Part shown: positions 32,032-43,830 of the stretch, piece by piece
Layout: every line of letters starts with the position of its first letter
Numbering within the stretch: position 1 is the first letter of the stretch
Origin: Sodiomyces alkalinus F11
Taxonomy: Eukaryota; Ascomycota; Sordariomycetes; Glomerellales; Plectosphaerellaceae
DNA length: 64,000 bases
Direction: 5' to 3'
Assembly: GCF_003711515.1 (NCBI RefSeq)
Contig: NW_021167081.1
Coordinates: 2,137,170 to 2,201,169, forward strand
Made by a program: the position numbers and the translations under genes
Notes under the pieces: generated by a model
Database searches by the model: none
What the model saw: the letters and a program-made list of their open reading frames with translations, nothing else
Told to the model about the DNA's origin: nothing

Positions 32032-33840
32032 TCACATCCTCGAAAATTCTTGCGGTCGTCTGTCGTCAAAGGCGCTGTTGCTGCGATAATGCCTCGGCGG
32101 TGCGTACGTTGTCGCTGCGTCCCACGAGGCGAGTGCCGGCGAGGTTCGGGGCGGCCTCGGGTTAGAGAAGGAACGTGCTGGCGCGTGGTATCTGGCGGTC
32201 TTTCCAAAGTAATCGGGCGTCGTCCGTCCTTCGTCCGGTATGACCGGTAGTTTGACTGCATCAATGGGTGTTACAACAGTGCTAGAGCCTCTCGAAAGCA
32301 TCTCGTACGCACGGTTGTCTTGTCTGCTCTCGCGCCTGGCATCTGCAGATACGAAATCAATATTGCTGCGGCCCTTGCGAATCGTCCTATATAGGTCGAT
32401 CCAGCCGGTGATCATGGTCGGCCGGCCCAGGAAGAAAAGCAGCCATATGCCGTTGATCTTGGAAGAAAAAGCAAAGTCAGTCCTGGGCGAAGAATCGCGG
32501 CGTGGCAGGATAGGTTCATAATAACTGGGGGCAATCTTACCGAGAGCAGAATCAGCACTGCCAAGATAGTCGCCTCATTGACAACTAGTACACGAGCCTC
32601 CTCCAAACACTTATTCTTGTCACCCTGGGCTACGATCAAGCACCTTACCCAATCGGCGGCAACGCTCGGGTCTTCGCGCACAGCGTGTGCGGTCACATCT
32701 TGGAAAACAAAGACGATGGAGAAGAAGATGACATCTGCTATAATGATGACGACGATGGTAATGCCCCTCCACTGCAGGGCGATCACGCGACGGACACGTC
32801 GGTAGGCCTGACGGGGGGTTAAGCTCACGCCGGCGGTGGAAGGCAAGCTAGAAGCTGCTGTGTTGTTATCATCTGCCAGCGATGCGAGGTAGACCTTGAT
32901 GCAGTAGCCGAGGGTGGCAAACTGGAAAACGGCGGCGAGACCGGCCATGACGAGGATAGGAATCCAAAAGGCGGCAAAACTATTCTCGTGGTTGATGTGA
33001 CAGGTGGCGCCGAACCGGAAAGAAACGCCACTGAAGACGAGCGAGGCGACGATGGCGATGCATGGGAGACCCCAACCGGTGGCTTGTGCGAAGAAGTGAA
33101 AGTAACGGCCGACTACGATGTCCCAGCAGATCTGCAGGTGCAGAGACAGTGCTCGTAAGAAGGCCCATACCACTCCGGCGAAGCCGCCGAAAAGGAGACA
33201 ACTTCCAGAGGCGCCACAGACAGGAAGCGTATGCATGTCATGCGGGGTGATGTCGTTAATGCACTGGGGAGGGCTGGCAGCTAGGGGAATAATGAATCCC
33301 AACTGAAAGCCGATGGAGATAAGAGTTAGCCCCTCGTTGCTTTGCAAAGGCTCTAAATACTACCCTCTGGGGACTCTAAACGAAGAATGATGGCTCACAT
33401 TCATGAAAATGACTGTCGTTGTTAGGCATATGCTCAAGTAGTGTCGGTTCGTGTTTTCGACGGGGAGACATGCCCACGAGAGCAGGAGGAAGATGCAGCA
33501 TGCGGTTCCTGCGACACTGATCCAATTCGCAACAGCTGTCATGGTATCGAAGTAGTCGGGGTAGACCCAATCGGTTATCGGACATGGGAGGCAACATGTA
33601 ACTGTGTTCGGGCCGAGAGTCTGACTCTGACACAAGCGACCGTCGAGAACTGGACAGAGAGAGAGAGAGAGAAAGAGAGCGGCAGGGTCAGCGGTGCGCC
33701 GCGACAAAACCGGGTCCGCAAGGGTCGAGTAAAGGAGACTTACATCCTTGGTCGTTAGGGTAGAGGGCAGCGGAGAAGAAGGGCGCAGCACATCCTCCAC
33801 GGAGCGCCGCGTCCGTCACGTTGATCCCCAAATCTGTCAT
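32032..33840 (-). CDS. seven-transmembrane G-protein-coupled-receptor-like protein
   Basis: Four exons on the minus strand: 33840-33744, 33649-33399, 33302-32541, 32457-32032. They join in frame to 511 residues with GT-AG introns of 94, 96 and 83 bp. The N-terminus has an NVT glycosylation site and a Cys cluster (GFLDGRLC, then TCCLPCP-TDWVYPDYF) before the first helix. Seven hydrophobic helices follow, including TAVANWISVAGTACCIFLLL, VIFMNLGFIIPLAA, WGLPCIAIVASLVFSGVSF, FWIPILVMAGLAAVF and ITIVVIIIADVIFFSIVFVF; the last spans the exon 3/4 junction. The tail of about 130 residues is basic and Ser/Pro-rich, as in signalling receptors. The layout resembles fungal receptors related to the secretin/Frizzled-like group. 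No ligand can be inferred. Confidence 0.8.
33656..33679. repeat. GA repeat in receptor intron 1
   Basis: (GA)n on plus equals (CT)n on the coding strand, placed just before the intron 1 acceptor, where it serves as the polypyrimidine tract. Confidence 0.8.
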
Positions 33841-36800
33841 CGTGTCGACCGCGCTTCGGAAAGGTGATGACGATTACTAAAGAAGAAGAATAGGAAACGG
33901 AGCCCGTGGCGGCTGCTCGAGACAGTGTGTGAGGTGTAAGTTATTCAACAAAGTTTCGCCACCCGAGGCCCAGGGCTCATCCCAGGATATACGTGCTGCG
34001 ATTATGATATCGATCCCGTGCAAAACTCGGTGGTGAAGTGGTCGCGCGGTGGGTTCAAGAAGGTCGCTGTGAGAATGCCAAAGTCCTTGCAAGTCCAGGT
34101 CGAAGGGAACATGATCCGTGTTGTGTAAGTTAACGTGGCTGACAGGCAGAAAGTCATAAGTGTCGGCGATGCATGGCGCAAGAAAGAGAAAGAGGGTGAA
34201 GACCAGATCGAATCAGAGATCGCAGCATATGATACGAATACAAGATGTCGGTTGAGATTAGGTGTGGTCAGCGTCCTGTGAGCCGAGAGATGAGTGACAA
34301 AAAGGAAGTTCGAATGATTAAGCAGAGATCTAGAACCAGCGGCAGATCGGACCCTTCGTCTCAGTTGCTCGCGGTCTTTCTCTGTCAAAAATAGAGGTTA
34401 CGAAAGGAGAGGGTGGAAGGGACAGAGAAGAAGGGGGGGGGCGCGCGGCCTATGTGGACTAATATGTGTCCTAATTCTGCATGTTTCTGACTTTCCGTCT
34501 ACTGTCGTTCCCCCCTCCATGGTCTCCATGGTGGGCTGTGGAAAACATTCGTGGTTCGGGACCAGGGTGGCACAATGTTCCCGAACCCAACCCCCCAACC
34601 AGACTCGAGGCCGCAACGGAACCGGTAGATTCGTGGTGTGCCAACGACGCTGGCCAGACATGGCGGCACCAAGCACCTGCTGCGAGTGGGTGGGTAATAA
34701 GGGGGGTAAACCGAAGAAAAAAAATCCAAGCGCGAACGGTGCTTCTACTGGCCCAGAAGTGCAGCACCTCGACCACGAAGCACGTTGTACATCGTCCTTC
34801 GTACATATTAAGGAGTATTGTTAGTGGCACGAGAGGCACTGAGTATTTTGATTCATCAATCCTCTTCTCCAGGCCGATGTTCATACGAATGTACTCCGTA
34901 CTTTGTAGGTAGGTATAAAGACGCGGTGTTATCGGTCGCTTTTACTCCGTTCTATTGGTCCTCTCGCTTTCGCTCACGTACCCCAAGAATGTCTCGGTCC
35001 CTGGATCGAGAGAGAAGACTGGAGGGTTGCGACATCAGCGATTTTCTCCCAAAGCGTGTCGGCGAATACCATTGGGAGTTGCTCATGGAGGGGGATGGGG
35101 ATACTGCAAGGGGCAGGGGCTTTCCTTGTGGGTCTGGAGACGAAGTGCATCGTGCATCAGGTCTGCGACCCCGACGAGGAGGGGCAAGTGGATTACTGTC
35201 CAAGGTGGTTGGGCCAGGGGCTGTTCAGGGCTTGAAGACTAGTGGCATAATATTATCGGCAATGCGAGGATGACAAAGTGGGCTGGCTCGATTACGGAGT
35301 ACGGAGTACGGTATTACAACGTACCTTAAGGTACGAATGAATACTTTACACTCCGTAGCTGGTGGATGCGGTGATGTTGGTCGGAACAATTAAACCCCTG
35401 TCTTTGGTCGGATGGGGCAACATACATAACAGGGGGAGTGAAGGTGGAAAGGAAGCAGGTGAGGAATCATCGTACCTACAGACGTAGAGAGCTCGGAGTG
35501 GCTGCCGCGTGTGCGTGATATCTGGGGCTACTACACTAGAGTCGCTGGGGCTACGGGAGCCATTGAGGAGCCAGAGCCACATACTGGTGGATGTGAGGTA
35601 TGCAGAGAGGTGCAGAGGAAGAAGCTCCAACTCCAGTATCGTGCAGAGATGGAGAGGAGGGTGGCCATGGCCGTTCGTCCAGTAGATTGGTTCTGGTACC
35701 TTGCACGATTTCAAATCTTATCCACCAACCAGACACTTACTAAGGTACCTTACCTAAGGTAAGGTACGCTAGCGTAGGGACAAAGTAATTACGTCGTACA
35801 CACACACACAGCGGTCAAAACTAAGGTACGTATTATACCTGGTAGGCCGTTGTATCGCACATACCTACATAGAGAATATAATCTTTTTAACTAATTTCGC
35901 TTTATTCGTTGTCCTGACGGACGAGAATTGAGAAGGTACATTGTTGTAATGTGTACGGAATTACGTCGTGCACTCTTGTGTCGACAATATGGATACTTCG
36001 GAAGGTAGGAAAGGTACTCCGTACGGCCGAATAGCCCCTCGCCCCACCTTCCTAGATATGGTAGGAGATCAAGGGTCGCCTTCTTCTCGGCCGTACTTCG
36101 ACAGGCCCTGCCTCTATGCTGGGTGGTGCACGGTGAATATATACCTACCCTATATACACTACAACGTACGGGGGGGTGCCTATGTCGAGCCCCATATGTA
36201 TACGAGTGCTCCCGAAACCAGGCTGCACGGCCCGCTGTTTGCCATGTGTGTGTTGCCGAATACAGCGTAACCGTCAAAAGATAAATTAATACCACATCTC
36301 TAGAATGTACTGAATATCTTGCACACGTCTAGGTCTCTCGCAGTGCTACACGCGTTTAAGCAAGCCAGTAATAATTATGCCGTCACTTTGCGTCCGGAGG
36401 ATCTGAGACACTCGCGAGCAGTTGATCATGTGGGACTTTTAGGGCTGAAGGAAGGATGGCTTTGCCAAACACGCGGAATTATCGCGTTGATAGTACCGAC
36501 GGCGTCGTGCAGCTACCAGGGACCAACCGTTTGGTTTTCATTGATGCGTCGATATCCTGTACATATATCGATCACCGACGTACATACGTCAGATAGTATC
36601 CAAGGACAAATACCGTCACTTTTCTCTCGATTAACAAACTCGAATGCCGCGCATGCATAAGGTACGAATTCTTCGTATGTCAGGAAACAAATGTCTGTTC
36701 CCTTCGACCCTACGGGTCCCCCTGCCCAGAACTGCCAAGCGCACCGCATTCCTTCCTGGTGACTCTCTGCACTCTCAGACTAATGCCTAGGTGACAAATC

Positions 36801-36928
36801 GAGGCATGGTAATTTTATTTAATTTGTTTAAAAACATTTGAAGCGTAGCATGTGTGAGTTCCATCCAAAGACAACCCATGAGCTCTCCCTCGTCAAGGCG
36901 TCAACTTGCTCCGAGCTGTGACTCGAGG
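33841..36928. other. gene-poor stretch upstream of the receptor gene
   Basis: About 3 kb with no supported gene. It holds a short (CA)n run at about 35798-35811, several copies of TACTCCGTA or TACGGAGTA (34898, 35296, 36012) and TACCTTAAGGTA-like palindromes (35322, 35740). CA/TG content is normal, so this is not RIP-mutated. Confidence 0.5.
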
Positions 36929-36930
36929 TA

Positions 36931-37766
36931 AGTCCCCACCCCGCCTTCTGGAACACCCCCCATTTGGAACACCACTTTACACCAAAACACTGCTTTTTGG
37001 ACCCCTGCTGTTATATTTAATAAAATAGTAAATATTATAAAATTAAAACCCTATATAGATCAAATTTCAAGTACTAATATTCTCCTCATAGTTTTTATAT
37101 AGGTCTAGTAAAAGAGCTATAATATAGCTTAGAAGTGAGAGATTTAATTTTGTTAGTATTGCTATACACTATGTAAGGGATCTTAAAAAAATAGAAATAT
37201 ATTAGTGATAAATTAACCTATATAGATATAGCTATAAAATAAATACTAGAAGTAACTTCGAACTCTATAGTATATATCTTCATTACTCATCTAGTACTAT
37301 ATATTCTAGTATATATAATATAACTAAAAGGAGAATTCCCCTACTAAATCTTTATATAGGCTCTGTATATTACTTGATAACTTCTTCAATACTGAGTAGT
37401 TTTTTATAAGGGTTCTATAGTAGTATCTATGAATTCTGGGCGATTCTCATATATTTAAGTTATGTTTTTCACGAGTAATACTAATCTATAAATACTCTTA
37501 GTTATATTCTACGTTACGAAGAGAACACATACTAAAAGAAATAAATAATCAAGTCCTAGCTTCTAAGCTATATTATAGCTCTTCTACTAGATTTATACAA
37601 AAGATATGAACAGAATATTAGTACTTGGTTTCTAATCTATATAGGGTTTTAGTTTTATAATATTTACAATTTTCTTAAATAAAACAGCAAGGGTCTAAAA
37701 AGCAGGGTTTTGGTGTAAAGTGGTGTTCCAAATAGGGGGGGTGTTCTAGAAGGCGGGGTAGGAACT
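36931..37766. mobile_element. 836-bp DNA element with about 190-bp terminal inverted repeats
   Basis: The left end AGTCCCCACCCCGCCTTCT and the inverted right end AGTTCCTACCCCGCCTTCT begin arms that stay similar for about 190 bp (through the AGCTATAATATAGCTTAGAAG motif). TA dinucleotides flank both ends (36929-36930, 37767-37768). TA duplication with an AGT start fits the Tc1/mariner (Fot1/pogo-like) group. There is no transposase frame, so it is a non-autonomous, MITE-like element. CA/TG are reduced but not absent. Confidence 0.75.
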
Positions 37767-37856
37767 TATATAAATGTATACGGAGTCGATCCAGTCATTT
37801 AGGTCCCAACCCTATCATACGATTATAGGAGAGATCTAACTAAGATAACCTTATAT

Positions 37857-38142
37857 TGCACGTCAAAATGGCACTTATATAATTAACTTAGTCGAGTAGA
37901 AATCTTATATATGTGTATTATATTAAGTTATATTTGTAAGAGTCTTTTATACTCTTAATTTAGGTAGTGAAGACTCCATTATAGGTACTATATTATTAAG
38001 ATCCTATCCGGTCTTTTCCAGTATCCGCCCTTATTATATCCTAATACCCGAGCTCCCCGATATCCGAAGCCCTTAGTTATAGCGTGGATCCCCCCTAAAT
38101 CCCCTATAGACTATGTCGTAGTCCGTATACCTATACGATACA
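37857..38142 (-). repeat. Copia-2B 3' LTR
   Basis: 286 bp on plus from TGCACGTC to CGATACA. It is the reverse complement of the Copia-2A LTR, and the adjacent ACCCCTTA is the inverted polypurine tract. Confidence 0.85.
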
Positions 38143-38692
38143 ACCCCTTAGTTAAGGTAGGTCTTCCTAGGTTAACTAACTAATTAAAGGCTTCGGTTTA
38201 AACTAAACGCTCTTAACTTTTCTATTATAAAGTTAATAGTTAAGGGAAAAATGCCCTTGTAAAAGGGATCTAAATTCGGCCCATTTAACTGTTTAATTTA
38301 ATTCTATCTTAATTAGTTCCTTAATCCTGATTAGCCGGATCTGCTTAATCGGATCTATATCTATTGGATCTACTACGCCCTTAGGGGCCTTTATCGTCGC
38401 TACGACCGCGGCTTTAGCGCGTTTAATCTCTTCGTGTAATTACTTCGACTACTTAATACGATCCTTTTAATCCGTTAAATTAAGCTATTATTATAGTCGT
38501 TTAATCCCCGCCTCCGGTAATACCTTGATTAAACCGTCCGTGATTATATCCTTTGTGTTAACGTATGTAACCTTAAAGAGATCTTACTATACTAACTAGC
38601 ACGCCTACTAGTTATGAATATTAACGTGCCGTAATCTTATTCGTAGGCGTTATACCTTCTTATTAACGAGGTTAATAGTCTACTAATTACTA
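38143..38692 (-). pseudogene. Copia-2B RNase H end, RIP-broken
   Basis: This piece of Copia-2B lies between its 3' LTR and Gypsy-2. It matches the inverted 3' part of Copia-2A (about 59470-60009), including the RNase H tail. No intact frame. Confidence 0.75.
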
Positions 38693-38697
38693 TAGTA

Positions 38698-38911
38698 TAT
38701 TACGGGTTGACCCCGATAAAGAGGATCCGGCTATACTCCGGATCTTCCTGACTACGCGCTTAGTTAATGGACCTATATCGCTAAGTCATCGCTACCTTAT
38801 AGCTAGCCTAGCGCTATAGACTTTTCTCCTTTTCCTTCTTCCTCCCTTAATTCTAGATAATCTATTATTATAACCTTACTTAATACCACGACCTATAACT
38901 AGTTATTTATA
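38698..38911 (+). repeat. Gypsy-2 5' LTR
   Basis: 214 bp, starting TATTACGGGTT (ancestral TGTTACGGGTT is likely). It contains an internal palindrome around GATCCGGCTATACTCCGGATC. Confidence 0.9.
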
Positions 38912-41900
38912 TATCTAGAACTTAGCGATACCCATGCGTTACGCTAGCGATAGATTAGGATCCTAACGCTACCGCCTAATAACCTATTAGAATTAAATAG
39001 GTTATAGAGTAAATAAACTAACGGTTCGAAGAAAATAACTAAGCCCTGAATATAAGGCTAAGCCCTCTCTATAAATAATATACCGATATTAACTTAAGGC
39101 TCGCTTCGATATAAGAATATTACTCGGAAATACGCTAGTTTATAGACCGATAACGGGTAAAAGAAAAAGCTAATAAACGATAACACTAATTAGTCGAATA
39201 GCTTATAGCCCGGCTCCTAGGATCGCCTACCCCGTAGAACCTAACGTCGCTTAACCTAAATATCCTAGCTCCCTTATAGACCCCGATAATCCTTATACTA
39301 GTAAAGTCTACCCTATCACCGGTTCTATCGCCTACGCTATAGCCGATAATAATAGTAGTCGCCCTAACCTTAATAGTAACACCCCGTAAGACCGTTAATA
39401 GCCCGGCGAAGGTCTTAAGAAAGCGAGTATACTATAACGCGTAGGCCTACGTGATACGGTAAAAGCTTATAATCGATAGCGACTTATTTTAGAATAATAT
39501 ATAAGCTTAGTATATAATTTATAATTACCTAAGGCCCGAAGTATAATAGGTTATATCGGCCTTTTATAAAAGTAATAGGCCGGGTAAGCTTATAGACTCT
39601 AATAACTTTATAGCGTATCTCGATCGTACCTACCTTAACCCTATAGAATAATCACGGGCTGCCTAAGCCTTACGCACGATTTATTAATAAACCGATGAGT
39701 TATTTACTACCTTCTTACCCCGTTTTGAAAGATAGATCACCGTTACGGATAATACTAAATAGAAAGCCACCGTATAGATCTTATTCCTTAAAGGAGTAAT
39801 TACTTCGCGACTTAGGGATAAACTTATCTCCGCCCGAATCTCTACTAACCACTATACTATATAGGTTAACGGCGTGTAAGAGATTACTAGGAAACTTAAA
39901 GGCTACTAATTCGAATAAAACTATAATAAACAAGCTTAAGACTATATAACCGCGAAAAATAATACCGATAACGATATAAAGATAGGCGGAGTAAACCGTA
40001 TTAGCGATAGGAAGGCGAAGTAAAAGACTCGGATATACTATAACCATAATAAAAAGAGGTATATTGCGCGGAACTATAAAAAGCTAAAGGAAAACTAAGA
40101 TATAGTCCGGAAGGTCAAGGAGACTCGTATAAAAGATCGTGATAAGAGCGGGGACGAGTCGACTAATAAGAATAACTCGGAAAAAGAGTAGCTTTAACGC
40201 GAAAACGGGTATTAAAGCCGATAGCCGTGATATAGCGGGAGTAAAACGCATTTAAAATATATACTAATAGTAACCCGGCATTTATAGTAGCTAGAGTAAA
40301 TAAACGGCATATCCTCGCCCTTATTAATACTAATTATAACTACTATACCGCTGTAAATAGTTTACCTAAAGACTCTAATTACCGTTAATCGATAAGACGA
40401 ATCGATTACTAAATAGCTTCTTAGAAGCTACTAGGACTATTAATAATACGGGGATCGCCGTCTATAAGCTTAAGATCGGCGGTTACCCGTAGAGGATATT
40501 CGTATATATAGTGCCCGGGCTTAATTAAGATATATTCCTCGGGAAGCCTTAAATAGAATAAAACGATATAACGTATTATACTAAGCATACACGGCTTTAT
40601 TACGGAGTAGCCGGATTAAATATACGACTTTATTATAAATAAGAACCTACCGGAGTATAAGCTATCCGCGACGCCTATATAGTTATAGGATTTATATTCG
40701 CGGGTATTATTTAATAACTATAACGGAAGGGTAAGGAAGTCTTAATCTAAGGAGTAAGCCTAAAGGATATCGAAAAAACGTTATATAAGAAATAACTAGT
40801 AAACCCGAAAGACTTTATACCCGAAGAGTTATTATAAGAATTCGGCGACTTATTCGCGCCCGATAAAGCTAATTAATTACCGTTATACCGATTAGGAGTC
40901 GACTATAAGGTAAACCTTATACCCGGAAATAACGGTAAGGAATTATTACTTCCTTAGGGGCCGTTTTATAATATCTTAAAAGAAGAACTCTTGGTATTAC
41001 GGAAAACACTTACTAACCTAATAGATAAAGGATTTATCCGTGCTAATAGTTTAGAAGCCGCGGCTCTTATCCTTTTCATAAAAAAGCTAGGCGGAGGACT
41101 TTAATTTTATTATAACTATTAAGCGTTAAAGGCGATTATTAAGTAAAACTATTATCTATTTCCCTTAATCGCTAAGATACTATAGAACCTAAGCTAAGTA
41201 AAGTAGTTTACGAAACTCGATATAGTTACCGCCTTCTATAAGATTAGGATAGCCCCCGGATACGAATATAAGACCGTGTTCCGAACTCGGTTTAGGCTTT
41301 TCGAATAACTTATCTACCCGTTTAGCCTAAATAAAGCTCCCACGACTTTTTAGCGATATATTAATAAGATACTATAGCGCTTCCTAAACGGCTTTATTAC
41401 CGCTTATATTGATAATATCCTAGTCTACTTTAATAGGAGTTAGGTTAATTATAAGGCGAAGGTAAAATAAGTACTCCGCGTACTCGCGGACGCCGGCCTA
41501 AACCTAAATCCGTTAAAGTACGAGTTTAGCGTAAAGACCGTAAAGTATCTAGGATTTATACTTACTATAGGGAAAGGCGTATTTTACGACCTAAAGAAGT
41601 TATAAGCTATTCGCGAGTAGGAAACGCTTATAACGGTTAAGGGCGTACGAAGCTTCTTAGGGCTTACGAATTATTACCGAATCTTTATTAAGGAATTTTT
41701 AGGGATCTTAACCCCGTTAATAGTATTAATTAAGAAAGACTATACCTTTTAATAAGGTCCCGAGGAAAAATTAGCCTTTCGCGAGCTAAAGGCGAGGTTC
41801 TAAAAAAGACTAATACTATAATAGTAGGACTTAGTAAATAAGATATTTATCGAGATAAAGTACTCGGGGTTTACCCTTAGGGGTAGCTTCATATAAGAAA

Positions 41901-43830
41901 ACACGGAGGGAAATTATTACATAGTCGTATATTACTCTTATAAACTTAATAGAGTAGAATATAACTACCTAATCTATAATAAGGAAATACTAGCGATTAT
42001 AAGTTATTTAACGATATAGCGGGCCGAGCTTATTAGTTATAGATAGTTTATAGTCCTCTCCGACTATAAGGCCTTTAAATACTTTATAATAAAGCGAACG
42101 CTTACTAAGCGATAAAGCTAATAGACCGGCGAGCTTATATAATTCGACTTTATACTTAAGTATCGGAAGGGAAAGGATAATATAATAGCAGATACCCTCT
42201 CGCGTCGATAATAAGGTAAGCCCTAAGATATAACGGACGAATAGAAGTAATCTTATTATATTTAATTACTTCCTAATACTATAATTCTACTTAGTATTTG
42301 CTATATTAATAGCGGTTAATCGATTTTTAAGGCGGACTAAAAGCTATAGCGATTATAGAATAAAACGCTTATAACTAATAAATAATATTAAGGAGCCTTA
42401 TCTACGCTTATTAAAAAAGAACGATAATTCTTACTATTATTAGAATTAAAGCTATAAATAGCCGAGTACTTAGTCTTTACGATTAGATTATTACTATTTC
42501 GCGACTGAATTTAGGTACCCGGGTCCACTAAAGAGTTAACGTTACGATGGAGGATCGTCTAGTTAATTGATAATTTAGTAATCGGAGGATACCCCAGATA
42601 TAAAAATACTATCGCTTTAGTAGCGCGTTACTTCTTCTAGCTGAGGATAAATAAGGATATCCGACGATTTATCCGGAACTACGACGTCTACGGAAAGGGG
42701 TATATATAGAGAAATATAAAATAAGGCCTTTTACGCCCCCTCCCAGTGCTAATACGAATACGGAGCGACCTATTAATAGATTGTATAACGGACTTACTAC
42801 TAGCCAGCGAGAAAAAGGCGCGCTACCTTTAGGTTATTATAGACCGTCTAACTAAGGCGGTAATATTAAAAGCGATAAAGATAATAAAAGCCGAAGCTTA
42901 CGCGGAATAGTTTCTATACTATTATTTCCGGTTCTATAGAATACCTAGGTCGATTATTAGCGACTAAGGCTCGAATTAAATAAATAAGTTCTAGAAGCAC
43001 TTTTACGAGCTCGCACGGATATCACGTAAGCTTAGTATAGTATATTACCCCTAGACTAATAGAGTAATAGAGTATATAAACTAAGAAGCATAAGCTGTTT
43101 ACGAGCCTTTATCTATTACGCTTGGGACGACTAGGATCGCCTACTACGCCGCTTATAGGAAGCGACTAAGTTCGCCTAGGCCGCGATCGTATCGATATAG
43201 CTTAGAAATAAGGAGTCTACTAACTAATATCGTATACCGGCTAAGCGTTTTAAGGTTAACGGCTTAGTATAACTATTATTAGCTAACTATTCGACTCTGC
43301 AACTATTATAAAAGCTCGACTAGCTTTATCGTAAATACCGAGTTATAAAGGTAATTAGCCTATATATAGTTAAGCTTGCCGTGCTATCGTAGATCTACCC
43401 TTAATTCCACGTAGACTTATTATATCGCGTGGGCGATAACCCCCTTCCGGGATAGGTAGCAGATAACCCTTAACCACCGCCTATTCGAGAAATAACCGAT
43501 AGTAAAGAATAAGAAGTCGAGGAAATCCTTTACGTAAGGATAAAAAGGCGAGGTAGGGGATTAAGACGTAAAGTACTAGTACAATAGGTAGAATACTATA
43601 AGCCTATATAGGAACCTCTAGAACTATTAGCGTAAACACGGGCACTCGATAAGTTTAAAGGGAAATTCGGCTTAGTAGTAATAAATAATAGCCCGTTAAA
43701 TACCTTCGCGCTATTATAATATTGGAACCGATATATAAACGATCGTATCGCAATAATTAAAGAGGAGTAAGAGTCGGATTTAGTTTAGGCCGGATAGGCC
43801 CCGCGCCCACCACGCTTAATATAAGCCTAG
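38912..43830 (+). pseudogene. Gypsy-2 gag-pol, RIP-broken
   Basis: Gag-like region to about 40100, then protease/RT (active-site trace at 41405-41431), RNase H (about 41850-42230) and integrase to about 43800. Stop codons are almost all TAG/TAA at expected Gln or Trp sites. CA/TG are nearly absent. Confidence 0.82.
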
